Below are positions 24,785 through 34,244 of a stretch of 64,000 bases of DNA, piece after piece. This DNA comes from Chryseobacterium koreense CCUG 49689 (GTDB taxonomy: Bacteria; Bacteroidota; Bacteroidia; Flavobacteriales; Weeksellaceae): the NCBI RefSeq assembly GCF_001045435.1, contig NZ_LFNG01000006.1:1-64000 (forward strand). The letters are read 5' to 3'. The first letter of the stretch is position 1. Each line of letters opens with the position of its first letter. The notes under the pieces were generated by a model. The model saw only the letters and a list, made by a program, of their open reading frames with translations. It was not told the DNA's origin and made no database searches. The position numbers and the translations under genes were made by a program.

Positions 24785-25504
24785 TTAGTTCAAGGACTTC
24801 TCCAAAGCAATTGCTTTTGGAAAAAGAATATTATTTTCTAGATGGATATGTTTGTGGAGATCGCTCTCAAACTCTTCCAACATTTTATAGGTCACCTGAT
24901 AAGTTCCGCAAGCATCATCCGGAAACTGATAGCCATTACTTAGTTCGGCAATTTTCTCAAAACGCTCACCTTCCACCGCATGTTCGTGCTTCATGGAATC
25001 TACCGGATTCTCAACCGAGCCAAACCGAGGTGACTGCAAGGTCTCATTACTTTTTTCTGCCGCCACCATTTTTTTGATGAATGGGAAAAGGATCAGCTCC
25101 TCTTTTTTCATGTGTGCCGCCAAATCCTGCGCGCTTTCAAGGAAAAGCTGATGGATTTCAAAAAGTTCAGGATGTCTTTCGCCGTGGACTTTGCACAGTT
25201 TTTCAAGGTACGGAACCAGCATCAATGATTTTTCCTCCACATACCGATGGTGTGTTTTTTCAATATAGTCAGCCAACAAATCCAATGGCCAAGAATTAAA
25301 ATCGATGTCGGAAGAAGAGTTTCTGTTCTGTACCTCGTCCAGATCTTTATAGATTTTTTGCACATCGACATTCTTTTTTTCGCAGGCTTCCTCTATAGTT
25401 CTTCCGCCTTTGCAGCAGAAATCTATGTTGTATTTTTTAAAGACTTCGGCGGTTCTGAAATCTTCTGCCACATAATCACCAATCGTTTTTTCTTGGGTCA
25501 GCAT
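24785..25504 (-). CDS. ric: iron-sulfur cluster repair di-iron protein Ric (ScdA/YtfE)
   Basis: 239 residues from ATG 25504; a TTG at 25531 would add nine but lies inside the promoter region. N-terminal ScdA_N domain with DFCCKGGRTIEEAC, then a hemerythrin-like di-iron domain with histidines in EKTHHRYVEEKSLML, VHGERHPEL, LAAHMKKEELILFPF, SMKHEHAVEGERFEKI and LHKHIHLENNILFPKA. Ric repairs iron-sulfur clusters damaged by nitric oxide or peroxide. The gene has its own promoter, with an 11-bp direct repeat, and a terminator. NO-responsive control by an Rrf2/NsrR-type protein is known for this family; one candidate is encoded at 43765, but the link is inference. Confidence 0.93.
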   Translation of the reverse strand: MLTQEKTIGDYVAEDFRTAEVFKKYNIDFCCKGGRTIEEACEKKNVDVQKIYKDLDEVQNRNSSSDIDFNSWPLDLLADYIEKTHHRYVEEKSLMLVPYLEKLCKVHGERHPELFEIHQLFLESAQDLAAHMKKEELILFPFIKKMVAAEKSNETLQSPRFGSVENPVDSMKHEHAVEGERFEKIAELSNGYQFPDDACGTYQVTYKMLEEFESDLHKHIHLENNILFPKAIALEKSLN

Positions 25505-25528
25505 ATTTTCTTGTTTAAAATTATAGGA

Positions 25529-25560
25529 CAAATTTAAAACTAATTTTTAATTCGGACAAA
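25529..25560 (-). promoter_or_regulatory. ric promoter, full -33/-7
   Basis: On the minus strand TTTG (25560-25557), 20 bp, then TAAATTTG (25536-25529), about 25 bp before the start. Both elements lie in an exact 11-bp direct repeat, GGACAAATTTA on the plus strand, at 25526-25536 and 25554-25564. Confidence 0.7.
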
Positions 25561-25564
25561 TTTA

Positions 25565-25829
25565 TCTTAATTAAATTTAAAGAAAATATTTATAGGTTTA
25601 AAGACAGCCAAAATTGATCAGAGACCACTTCTAAACCGGTTATTTCTTCTTTATCTATTGGATAATTCTAATAAACTAGAATGTGTGATGATACAAACAA
25701 TGCAAAGTTGACTTAGAAGAATTTCATCATTAAGAAATCAAAGCTACCGCCGCGACAGACGAATCTTTGCTCCAATTCCTATTAAGTAAGAAGATCTAAA
25801 AACACTTTCTTAAAGTCGATCAAAATTCA
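25565..25829. other. intergenic stretch without recognisable gene
   Basis: Between the ric and DUF1801 promoters. AT-rich with short open frames only; no tRNA, repeat or good hairpin seen. Confidence 0.6.
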
Positions 25830-25837
25830 TAGTTTTG
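25830..25837 (+). promoter_or_regulatory. -7 element for DUF1801 gene
   Basis: TAGTTTTG matches TAnnTTTG, 22 bp before the start codon. Confidence 0.4.
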
Positions 25838-25859
25838 TTTTAAAGAAAAATAAAAACCG

Positions 25860-26321
25860 ATGCAAATTCCCGCAGAATCCGTAGAAGACTATCTCTCGAA
25901 AGTCCCCGAAGAAAGAAAAGCGTCCTTCAAAAAACTTTTTGATACCATTTCAGAAAACTTGCCGCAAGGATTCGAAACCCAAATCAGCTACGGAATGATT
26001 GGATGGTGTGTTCCGCTGAATACTTTTCCGGCAGGATACCACTGTTCGCCTGGAACTCCGCTGCCGTTCATCAACCTGGCTTCGCAGAAAAACTTCTTCG
26101 CACTGTACCACATGGGAATCTATGGAAACACAGATTTGCTGAACTGGTTTGTGGAAGAATACCCAAAACATTCCAAACGAAAACTGGACATGGGAAAATC
26201 CTGCATCAGATTCAAAAAACCAGATGAAATTCCGTTTGAGCTGATCGCCGAATTGTGTAAAAAAATGTCGCCGAAAGACTGGATCGAAATCTACGAAAAG
26301 ATGCTGAACCGGAACAAATAA
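25860..26321 (+). CDS. DUF1801 domain protein
   Basis: 153 residues. DUF1801 pattern: VEDYLSKVPEERKASFKKLFDTI at the start, ISYGMIGWCVPLNTFPAGYH, FINLASQKNFFALYHMGIYG, and KLDMGKSCIRFKKPDEIPFELI. Related to YdhG and the frataxin-like iron chaperone Fra group, but no function is established for this branch. Cytoplasmic. Monocistronic: its own -7 box, and the neighbour on the 3' side is convergent, 18 bp away. Confidence 0.85.
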   Translation: MQIPAESVEDYLSKVPEERKASFKKLFDTISENLPQGFETQISYGMIGWCVPLNTFPAGYHCSPGTPLPFINLASQKNFFALYHMGIYGNTDLLNWFVEEYPKHSKRKLDMGKSCIRFKKPDEIPFELIAELCKKMSPKDWIEIYEKMLNRNK

Positions 26322-26339
26322 TGTAAAAATCCTTCAGAA

Positions 26340-26888
26340 TTATTCGCGAATCACCTTGATCCGTCCATCGCTCCAGACTCTGATAATAGACGAACCGGAA
26401 AATTCAGAAACCTTATCCAGGTTTTCTTCTACCACAAAGTCAACAGCGTTTACGATTTCTTTCGAAATATCAGAAAATTTCATGGGCGATTTCTCACCGC
26501 TGAAATTCGCAGAAGTGGAAACCAAAGGTTTGTTGAGTTTTGAAATCAGCTTTTTCAGAAAATCGTTCTTGGTCAGGCGAATCCCGATACTGCCATCTTC
26601 AGCAAGCAGTTCTTTTGGTAATCCGCGCGGATTGTCATAAATTAAAGTCACGGGTTTTTCTGACAAATCCATGATTTCCCAAGCCATTTCCGGGACATCA
26701 ACCAAATCCTGCAGTCTTTTTTCGGATTCCACCAAAATGATGAAGGACTTTGATTTTTCCCTTTTTTTGATTTCGAAAATTTTTTGGATGGCTTCCACAT
26801 TCGTCGCATCACAGCCGATTCCCCAAATGGTATCGGTTGGATAGAGAATGGTTCCGCCGGATTTTAAGGTTTGGATGAGGTTTTCCAT
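26340..26888 (-). CDS. tsaC: threonylcarbamoyl-AMP synthase TsaC (YrdC/Sua5 type)
   Basis: 182 residues, one YrdC domain without the Sua5 C-terminal part. Blocks: GGTILYPTDTIWGIGCDATN, IKKREKSKSFIILV, GIRLTKNDFLKKLI and PLVSTSANFSGE. It makes L-threonylcarbamoyl-AMP from threonine, bicarbonate and ATP for the t6A37 modification of ANN-decoding tRNAs. Its partner TsaD is encoded at 50032-51048, about 24 kb away. Lies 7 bp downstream of a DinB-like gene on the same strand, likely one transcript. Confidence 0.93.
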   Translation of the reverse strand: MENLIQTLKSGGTILYPTDTIWGIGCDATNVEAIQKIFEIKKREKSKSFIILVESEKRLQDLVDVPEMAWEIMDLSEKPVTLIYDNPRGLPKELLAEDGSIGIRLTKNDFLKKLISKLNKPLVSTSANFSGEKSPMKFSDISKEIVNAVDFVVEENLDKVSEFSGSSIIRVWSDGRIKVIRE

Positions 26889-26895
26889 AATGATT

Positions 26896-27399
26896 TTACA
26901 AATATCGCTCCCTAATCACGTTCAGATGGTGCAGATGGTGCCCCACAATCAATTTCCCGATCGTTTCTACCGAAATTTCATTCCCGTTTGCAATTCCTGT
27001 TTGAGATAATTGTTCCGGATTCAGATGCGCAAACAAAAGGATTGAGGATTTCCGCACTGCATCAAACTCATCAGTCAGACTTTGAAGACTTCTTTCATTT
27101 GAAAAATAATTCTTCGCATATTCTTCTTCATCCCAACCGGCGAGTTCGGTGCGGTCCTTTCTGGCAAAAGTCAATGCACGATACGCGAATATCCTTTCTG
27201 CATCGATCAGGTGCTGAAGCAGTTCCTTCAAGGTCCACTTCCCTTCGGCATATGCAAAATTTGATTTTTCTTCCGAAAGACCCCGAAATAATTCGAGGGT
27301 TTTTTCACCCGAAATCCTCATCGATTCCAGCCAATTTTCAGAAGGAATCAGTTCGACATATCTTTGGATGTATTTTTGAAATTCCGTAGTCTGTTTCAT
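26896..27399 (-). CDS. DinB family protein
   Basis: 167 residues, a four-helix DinB/YfiT-like bundle. Metal-ligand histidines are likely in LLQHLIDAERIFAYRAL and VGHHLHHLNVIRERYL. DinB-like proteins include thiol-transfer and damage-induced enzymes, and this one has no assigned substrate. The gene ends 7 bp before tsaC starts and begins 24 bp after the metG stop, so metG-dinB-tsaC may be an operon read leftward. Confidence 0.88.
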   Translation of the reverse strand: MKQTTEFQKYIQRYVELIPSENWLESMRISGEKTLELFRGLSEEKSNFAYAEGKWTLKELLQHLIDAERIFAYRALTFARKDRTELAGWDEEEYAKNYFSNERSLQSLTDEFDAVRKSSILLFAHLNPEQLSQTGIANGNEISVETIGKLIVGHHLHHLNVIRERYL

Positions 27400-27423
27400 G
27401 TCGTGATTATGATTTTAACTGAT

Positions 27424-29457
27424 TTAACCGATTTCAATTCCGTTCTCCACTTTTTCATCAGGAGTTACGAAAGCGAGTTTCCCGTCAGGTTTTGTAGTAA
27501 GCAGCAACATTCCCTGGGATTCGATTCCTCGGATTTTCCTTGGAGCCAGATTAAGCAGAATCATCACCTGTTTTCCGATCAGTTCTTCGGGTGTGAAACT
27601 TTCAGCAATACCAGAAACCACTGTTCTCACGTCAACTCCGGTATCTACTTTTAATTTCAAAAGTTTGTCGGCTTTTTCCACTTTTTCTGCCTCTAAAATA
27701 GTTGCAGTTCGTAGGTCGATTTTGGTAAAATCGTCAAATTGGATTTCGTCTTTCATAGGTGCTGCGTTTGGATTGGTTTTGGCGTTGGACTGTTTGGTGT
27801 TTTCTAATTTTTGGATTTGAAAATCTATGGTTTCATCTTCAATTTTAGAGAACAGCAGTTCCGCCGGATTAATTTGGTGTCCGGTTTTGATGAGGATTTT
27901 TTCGTTTTCAATTTCTTGCCAGTTCTGTTGGTCAACATTAAACATTTTCAAAAGTTTCCCGGAAGAAAATGGCAGGAACGGCTCTGAAATTTGAGCCAGA
28001 CCTACTGCAATTTGTGCGGCAATGAACAAAGAATTTGCTGCTTTTTCCGGATTATCTTTAATAGTTTTCCAAGGTTCTTCTGACTGAAGGAACTGGTTTC
28101 CGAACCTCGCCAAATTCATTAATGAAGATAAAGCATTTCTAAATTCGAAATTTTCCAGGAAAGTCTTGATTTCTCTTGCATGTTTTGAAACTTCCCTCAG
28201 TTCTTCGGCGTTTTCGTTTCCTGCGGGAACTACTCCATCATAATATTTATGGATCAAGACCGCAACCCGGTTGATGAAGTTCCCGAATATTCCTACCAAC
28301 TCCGAATTGTTTTTGGTCTGAAAATCTTTCCACGTGAAGTTATTGTCCTTGGTTTCCGGAGCCGTCGAAAGCAACGCATAGCGCAAAACATCCTGCTGTC
28401 CCGGGAATTCTTCCACATATTCATGCGCCCAAACCGCCCAATTTCTGGAGGTGGAGATTTTGTCGTTCTCCAGATTCAGGAACTCAAAAGCGGGAACGTT
28501 TTTTGGCATGATGTAGTCTCCATGCGCCTTCATCATTGCGGGGAAAATAATGCAGTGGAAAACGATATTGTCTTTTCCTATGAAGTGCACCAGATCGGTA
28601 TTTTCATTTTGCCAATAATCTTTCCAATTTTTTCCATTTTTCTCAGCCCATTCCTGGGTGAAGGAAATATAGCCAATCGGCGCATCGAACCACACGTAAA
28701 GCACTTTTCCTTCAGCTCCGGGCAGCGGAACAGGAACGCCCCAATTGAGATCTCGGGTCATTGCTCTTGGTTTCAAGCCATCAGTGAGCCATGATTTTAC
28801 CTGCCCGTAAACATTGGGTTTCCAGTCATCTTTGTGGCCTTCGATGATCCAATCGTTTAGAAAATCTTCATAGTCATTTAATGGGAGATACCAGTTTTTG
28901 GTTTCTTTCAGAATCGGAACATTTCCGCTCAACATGGAGTGTGGATTGATCAGCTCCGAAGGAGAGAGTGTAGCTCCACATTTCTCGCACTGATCGCCGT
29001 AAGCATTTTCGTAACCGCAATTTGGACAAGTTCCCACGATGTATCGGTCGGCAAGGAATTCTCCCGCCTGTTCGTCAAAATATTGCTCAGAAACATCTTC
29101 GGTGAATTTTCCCTTATCATAAAGATTGGTAAAGAAATCCTGGCTTACTTCGTAATGTTTTCTGGAAGTTGTTCTGGAATACTCGTCAAAAGAAATCCCT
29201 AAATCGTTGAATGATTTTTTGATGATTTCATGGTATTTGTCCACGATATCTTGCGGTGTCACGCCTTCTTTTTTCGCACGTATGGTGATTGGGATCCCGT
29301 GCTCATCTGAACCGCAGATGAATGCGACATCTTTTCCAAGTCTTCTTTGAAATCTAGCGTACACATCTGCCGGAATATAAACCCCAGCTAAGTGCCCTAT
29401 ATGTACTGGTCCGTTTGCATAAGGCAACGCGGCGGTAATCATTTTTCTTTCTGACAT
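27424..29457 (-). CDS. metG: methionyl-tRNA synthetase
   Basis: 677 residues. Charges tRNA-Met. Class I signature [14 protein letters not shown] (the HIGH motif) at residues 11-24, zinc knuckle [18 protein letters not shown] near 140, and [13 protein letters not shown], the KMSKS-equivalent loop in the form KISTS common in Bacteroidota. After a helical anticodon domain there is a C-terminal tRNA-binding OB-fold (about residues 570-677; [20 protein letters not shown]). Full length. A -7 element lies 20 bp upstream of the start. Confidence 0.97.
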   Translation of the reverse strand: MSERKMITAALPYANGPVHIGHLAGVYIPADVYARFQRRLGKDVAFICGSDEHGIPITIRAKKEGVTPQDIVDKYHEIIKKSFNDLGISFDEYSRTTSRKHYEVSQDFFTNLYDKGKFTEDVSEQYFDEQAGEFLADRYIVGTCPNCGYENAYGDQCEKCGATLSPSELINPHSMLSGNVPILKETKNWYLPLNDYEDFLNDWIIEGHKDDWKPNVYGQVKSWLTDGLKPRAMTRDLNWGVPVPLPGAEGKVLYVWFDAPIGYISFTQEWAEKNGKNWKDYWQNENTDLVHFIGKDNIVFHCIIFPAMMKAHGDYIMPKNVPAFEFLNLENDKISTSRNWAVWAHEYVEEFPGQQDVLRYALLSTAPETKDNNFTWKDFQTKNNSELVGIFGNFINRVAVLIHKYYDGVVPAGNENAEELREVSKHAREIKTFLENFEFRNALSSLMNLARFGNQFLQSEEPWKTIKDNPEKAANSLFIAAQIAVGLAQISEPFLPFSSGKLLKMFNVDQQNWQEIENEKILIKTGHQINPAELLFSKIEDETIDFQIQKLENTKQSNAKTNPNAAPMKDEIQFDDFTKIDLRTATILEAEKVEKADKLLKLKVDTGVDVRTVVSGIAESFTPEELIGKQVMILLNLAPRKIRGIESQGMLLLTTKPDGKLAFVTPDEKVENGIEIG

Positions 29458-29477
29458 CTTTTTTGTCTTAATTTCTG

Positions 29478-29485
29478 CAAAGATA
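29478..29485 (-). promoter_or_regulatory. -7 element for metG
   Basis: On the minus strand TATCTTTG, matching TAnnTTTG, 20 bp before the start codon. Confidence 0.45.
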
Positions 29486-29793
29486 AGTTTTATGGATTTG
29501 AATTAAAAATTAACTAATGATTAAAGAAATGTTAATTGTTCAATTTGAGAAAATAATTAAATTTCAATCTAAAGATTGGTTTTTGCTAAACGCCTGTTTA
29601 ACTTTTTGTTAAAATAATATTGCCTCCTTTTGAGAAATTGGAATTTTAATAGTCTGCCAATCAATTTATTATAAAAATTAAGTGCAAAAAGATAGAATAA
29701 ATTTTGTAATTAATTAACATTTTTCTGAAAAATTTAGTAATGATTGAAAAATTGATTAAATTGCAGTGCTTCTACCATTGAAGTAGTTATGTA
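29486..29793. other. long AT-rich gap upstream of susC
   Basis: Between the metG and susC promoters. Strongly AT-rich, with a weak inverted repeat TTTAAC-TTTTT-GTTAAA at 29597-29613. It is the natural place for a regulator of the starch locus to bind, but I see no clear operator pair. Confidence 0.4.
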
Positions 29794-29823
29794 TTGAATA
29801 TTAATCCTTAAATTTTATTTTTG
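29794..29823 (+). promoter_or_regulatory. susC operon promoter
   Basis: TTG (29794-29796), 19 bp, then TATTTTTG (29816-29823): a full -33/-7 match. The last G is also the first base of the GTG that opens the reading frame, so transcription should start after that codon. Confidence 0.65.
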
Positions 29824-32561
29824 TGGGAAACTATACTACAGTTTTGAAAATTGCTCCGGCTTTTTTATTGGCTGGAACAATGATGCTAAATGCACAGCAA
29901 ACTGATTCAATTAGAAAGGAAACCAAAATTGAAGAGGTTGTACTGATTGGTTATGGTAAACAGAAGAAAACAGACCTTACCGGATCTATTTCCTCTATTT
30001 CTGCCAAAGATTTCAATGGCGGTGCTACATCGCCTGCACAGTTGATCCAGGGAAAAACGCCGGGTGTTTCAATTACTGGCAATAGCGGTGCTCCAGGCGC
30101 CGGTTCTTCTATCAGAATCCGGGGAATTGGCACTTTGAGCGCATCTCAGTCGCCATTAATCGTCATTGATGGGGTACCTCAGGATTTCAACGGAATTTCG
30201 GGAGCGGCAGATCCGCTTTCCTTGATCAACCCGAATGATATTGAAACCTTCGACATCTTAAAAGACGCTTCTGCAACCGCCATTTATGGTAACAGAGCAT
30301 CGAACGGGGTGATTTTAGTGACTACCAAGAGAGGTTCGGCAGGTAAATTCAAAGTGAATTTTTCAACATTGGCTTCGGTTTCCACAAAAATGAAGAACAC
30401 TCCGGTTTTGTCAGCCGATGAATTCCGGACCTTTATCAATAAAAACGCATCTGATGCCTACAAAGCAAAATTAGGAACCGCCGATACCAATTGGCAGGAC
30501 CTTATTTATCAGGCAGCGTGGGGAACTGATAACAATATTGCTTTCACCGGAGGAATTAAAGGATTGCCATACAGATTGTCTTTGGGTTATAATGAGCAAA
30601 ACGGTATTGTAAAAACCAACTCTTTCCGAAGAACTTCCGCAGGTTTGAATTTGACACCCAAATTTTTCGACAACCATTTATCCGTAACGGTTAATGCTAA
30701 GGGAACTTTTACCGACAACCAGTTTGCTGCCGGTGGAGTGATTGGAAGTGCTACTTATTTTGACCCTACACAGCCGGTTTATTCAGGAAACTCAAATTAT
30801 GGAGGTTACTATGAATGGCTGCTTAATGGAAATCTAAACGTGAATGCTAATGCAAACCCATTGGCGCAATTAGCTGCAACCAGAGATGTTTCCTCCGTTT
30901 TAAGAGGATTGGGAAATATCCAATTGGACTACAAATTCCATTTTCTGCCGGATATGCACCTTAATGTGAACGCCGGATACGATTACGCTAAAGGATATGG
31001 TGCAAAAACAGAAAGTGGTTTATACAAAACCGCATTTGCAGATAAAGGCAGATACAGAAGCTACGAGCAGGAAAAGAAAAACAAGCTTTTGGAAACTTAC
31101 CTAAGCTACACCAAAACGATTGAAGCCATCAATACGAACGTAGATTTGGTAGGAGGTTACGCTTATCAGAATTTCCACAGGTTTGAACCATTCGAACCAA
31201 CCTACAAAGGAACCGGAAAAATTGATCCGGAAACCGGCAATAATACAGATGTTCGAAATGTTTTGATTTCATTTTACGGTAGAGGAATTTTTACCATTGC
31301 CAACAGATACATTATTTCTGCATCGGTAAGGAGAGACGGTTCTTCCAGATTCTGGAATGGAGTTGACACTTCGCACCTTTGGGGAACATTTCCTGGAGTT
31401 TCTGTAGCCTGGAAAATCAATGAAGAGAGCTTCCTGAAAGGAAAAGGAATTAACACCCTGAAACTGAGAGCAGGTTGGGGAAAAACCGGTAACCAGGAAT
31501 TAACAAATGTCGGTGATTATCCAGCTTTTTCTTCTTACAGCTTAAGCAACGGCGGTGCTCAGTACTATCTGGGAGATCAATTCTACCAAATGTACCGTCC
31601 AGATATTTTCAACCCGAACTTAACTTGGGAAACCACTACCACAGAAAACGTAGGTTTGGATTTTGGTTTTGCGAAAAACAGGATTTTCGGCAGCATTGAC
31701 CTGTTCCAGAAAAAAGCAGAAAAACTTTTGGTAGATTCGCCAATTTTTGCAGGTGATGTTTCTAACCACAATGTTCTGAATGCAGGAACCATGGAATCCA
31801 AAGGGATTGAAGGATCCATCACTGTGGTTCCTATAAAAACAGAGAACACCAGTTGGGAATTGTCATTCAATGCAACCCATTATAACTCGAAAGTAACCAA
31901 TCTGGTAGATCGTGCAGATTCAAGCTTCTTTATTCCTCAAGGTGGAATTTCCGGAGGGGTGGGAAATACTATCCAGGCACACGTGGTTGGAAACCAACCT
32001 TATTCGTTCTATGTTTATCAGCAGGTTTATGGACCAGACGGAAAACCACTGGATGGCGTTTTCGTGGATAGAAACGGAGACGGAAAAATCACAGAGGCTG
32101 ACAAGTATTTCTACAAATCAACCCAACCGGATGTAATTTTAGGTTTCAACACCAAATTCACCTATAGAAACTGGGATGCAGGATTAAGCGCAAGAGCTGT
32201 AATCGGTAATTATGTTTACAACAACGCAGCTTCTAACAGCTCGCTTCAATCTGGTTCTACCAATGAGTATCTCCAAAACGTTTATAATACGGCTGTCAAT
32301 AACAATTTCTCAATTCCGAGATATTTCTCAGACCTCTTCGTAGAAAACGCATCATTCTTAAGACTGGACAATGTGAATCTTGGTTACAATTTCCGTGATA
32401 TCTTCGCACCTGGTTCTAGTTTAAGAGTTTACGGAATGGCACAGAATGTCTTTGTAATTACAAAATATACCGGTGTTGATCCGGAAGTATTCGGCAACAT
32501 TGACAACGGTTACTACCAAATGCCGAGAGTGTATTCATTAGGACTTAACTTTAATTTTTAA
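29823..32561 (+). CDS. SusC/RagA-type TonB-dependent outer-membrane transporter
   Basis: 912 residues from GTG 29823. The promoter overlaps this codon, so the in-frame TTG at 29844 (MKIAPAFLLAGTMMLNA) is a more likely start; either gives a signal peptide ending LNA-QQ. There is no carboxypeptidase-like N-terminal extension: the protein goes straight to the TonB-box-like region IEEVVLIGYGKQKKTDLTGS, the plug (GKTPGVSI, IRIRGIGTLS, DPLSLINPNDIETFDILKDASATAIYG) and the barrel, ending in YSLGLNFNF. It would import maltodextrin with the SusD protein 10 bp downstream; substrate is inferred from the GH97 and GH13 genes. Confidence 0.95.
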   Translation: MGNYTTVLKIAPAFLLAGTMMLNAQQTDSIRKETKIEEVVLIGYGKQKKTDLTGSISSISAKDFNGGATSPAQLIQGKTPGVSITGNSGAPGAGSSIRIRGIGTLSASQSPLIVIDGVPQDFNGISGAADPLSLINPNDIETFDILKDASATAIYGNRASNGVILVTTKRGSAGKFKVNFSTLASVSTKMKNTPVLSADEFRTFINKNASDAYKAKLGTADTNWQDLIYQAAWGTDNNIAFTGGIKGLPYRLSLGYNEQNGIVKTNSFRRTSAGLNLTPKFFDNHLSVTVNAKGTFTDNQFAAGGVIGSATYFDPTQPVYSGNSNYGGYYEWLLNGNLNVNANANPLAQLAATRDVSSVLRGLGNIQLDYKFHFLPDMHLNVNAGYDYAKGYGAKTESGLYKTAFADKGRYRSYEQEKKNKLLETYLSYTKTIEAINTNVDLVGGYAYQNFHRFEPFEPTYKGTGKIDPETGNNTDVRNVLISFYGRGIFTIANRYIISASVRRDGSSRFWNGVDTSHLWGTFPGVSVAWKINEESFLKGKGINTLKLRAGWGKTGNQELTNVGDYPAFSSYSLSNGGAQYYLGDQFYQMYRPDIFNPNLTWETTTTENVGLDFGFAKNRIFGSIDLFQKKAEKLLVDSPIFAGDVSNHNVLNAGTMESKGIEGSITVVPIKTENTSWELSFNATHYNSKVTNLVDRADSSFFIPQGGISGGVGNTIQAHVVGNQPYSFYVYQQVYGPDGKPLDGVFVDRNGDGKITEADKYFYKSTQPDVILGFNTKFTYRNWDAGLSARAVIGNYVYNNAASNSSLQSGSTNEYLQNVYNTAVNNNFSIPRYFSDLFVENASFLRLDNVNLGYNFRDIFAPGSSLRVYGMAQNVFVITKYTGVDPEVFGNIDNGYYQMPRVYSLGLNFNF

Positions 32562-32571
32562 TTGAGAAGAA

Positions 32572-34233
32572 ATGAAATCATATAAAACAAAATTTAAAAC
32601 AATTTTAGCCACAGCATCTCTTGCAGTGCTATTCTCTGCGACATCTTGCATGAAGGATCTGGAACAGACCCCTACCGTGAGTGTGACGTCGGAAACGATT
32701 TATTCGAATTTTGCAAACTATCCCAATGCTTTGGCTAAATTATATGGAGGTTTTGCCCATGGTGGACAAGATGGTGGTGGTGGAAACCCAGATATCAATG
32801 GTATCGACGGTAACTTCTCCCAATATACCAGACAGCTGTTCACGCTACAGGTTCTGCCGACCGACGAAGCGGTAATTGCCTGGAACGATGGTACTTTGCA
32901 AACCATCCACAAAATGAACTGGGATTCCTCCAATGAATTCATTGGCGCATTTTATTATAGAGTCTTTACAGAGATTGCATTTTGCAACGATTTCATCAGA
33001 AATACCACCGATGCGAAGTTGGCTCAATACAATATCACCGGCGACAATCTGGTACAGGCAAAATATATGAGGACGGAAGCAAGATTCTTGAGAGCGCTTT
33101 CCTATTATTATGCCATGGACATGTTCGGAAACGTACCTTTCCCGACAGAGGACAATATGCCGATCGGTTCCACCCAAGCTCCACCACGGATTTCAAGAGC
33201 GGATCTTTACAAATATGTAGAATCCGAACTTCTTGCTTGTGCAACTGACCTGAAAGATCCAAAAGCAGCCGGATACGGAAGAGCCGATAAAGCTGCAGCT
33301 TGGTCAGTATTGGCAAGACTTTATCTTAACGCTGGAGTTTATACCGGTACTACACAATATGCAAAAGTAATCGAATACTGCAACAAAGTGATCAATGCGG
33401 GTTATGCACTGCAACACAAAGTGATTCAGGTTCCAGACCCAAACAACCCCGGAGAAACCATCAGCAAAGATATCAGCTACCAAAGTTTATTCTTGGCAGA
33501 TAATGACAAAAACAACACTGAAGTCATCTTCCCAATTGTCTTTGACGGAATCAAAGCTCAGACTTATGGCGGAAGCACCTACATGGTACACGCTGCAGTG
33601 GGTGGAACCATGCCTGCCGCAGAATTTGGGATAAACGGTGGATGGTCCGGTTTGAGGACTACCAAGGCTTATGTTGGACTTTTCGGAGGTGCAGGCACCA
33701 ATGACATGCGCGGAAATTTCTATACAGACAAACAAACATTGGAAATCGACGACTTAGGAAATTTCTCGAATGGCTACGCTTTTATCAAATATAAAAACAT
33801 GACCAGCAATGGCCAAGAAGGTTCAGACGGACCAACTCATGGTTCCGGTAACTTTGTGGACTCAGATATTCCCCTGTTCCGTTTGGCAGATATCTATTTG
33901 ATGTATGCGGAAGCTAATTTAAGAGGCGGTGGCGGTGACGCAGGTACAGCTCTTGGTTATGTGAACGCTTTGAGAGCGAGAGCTAAAGCAAACCCAATCA
34001 CCTCCATGAACCTGAATTTCATCCTGGATGAAAGAGGAAGAGAACTTGGCTGGGAAATGACCAGAAGAACTGACCTGATCCGTTATGGCAAATTCACCAC
34101 AGCTTCTTATTTGTGGCCTTGGAAAGGCGGAGTGAAAGGTGGACAAGCTGTGGAAGATTACAGAAATCTTTATCCAATCCCGGCAAAAGACCTTGTAGCT
34201 AATCCAAACTTGGTACAAAATCCTGGTTACTAA
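32572..34233 (+). CDS. SusD/RagB-type surface glycan-binding lipoprotein
   Basis: 553 residues. Lipoprotein signal MKSYKTKFKTILATASLAVLFSATSC, acyl cysteine near residue 26. SusD fold: RYFL-type N-terminal block, TPR-like helices including YMRTEARFLRALSYYYAMDMFGNVPF and GRADKAAAWSVLARLYLNAG, and the C-terminal RPS block PLFRLADIYLMYAEANLR and LNFILDERGRELGWEMTRRTDLIRYGKF. Forms the lid of the SusC channel and delivers bound oligosaccharide to it. Glycine-rich loop GGQDGGGGNP near residue 64. Second gene of the operon. Confidence 0.95.
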   Translation: MKSYKTKFKTILATASLAVLFSATSCMKDLEQTPTVSVTSETIYSNFANYPNALAKLYGGFAHGGQDGGGGNPDINGIDGNFSQYTRQLFTLQVLPTDEAVIAWNDGTLQTIHKMNWDSSNEFIGAFYYRVFTEIAFCNDFIRNTTDAKLAQYNITGDNLVQAKYMRTEARFLRALSYYYAMDMFGNVPFPTEDNMPIGSTQAPPRISRADLYKYVESELLACATDLKDPKAAGYGRADKAAAWSVLARLYLNAGVYTGTTQYAKVIEYCNKVINAGYALQHKVIQVPDPNNPGETISKDISYQSLFLADNDKNNTEVIFPIVFDGIKAQTYGGSTYMVHAAVGGTMPAAEFGINGGWSGLRTTKAYVGLFGGAGTNDMRGNFYTDKQTLEIDDLGNFSNGYAFIKYKNMTSNGQEGSDGPTHGSGNFVDSDIPLFRLADIYLMYAEANLRGGGGDAGTALGYVNALRARAKANPITSMNLNFILDERGRELGWEMTRRTDLIRYGKFTTASYLWPWKGGVKGGQAVEDYRNLYPIPAKDLVANPNLVQNPGY

Positions 34234-34244
34234 TTTCACTAATT

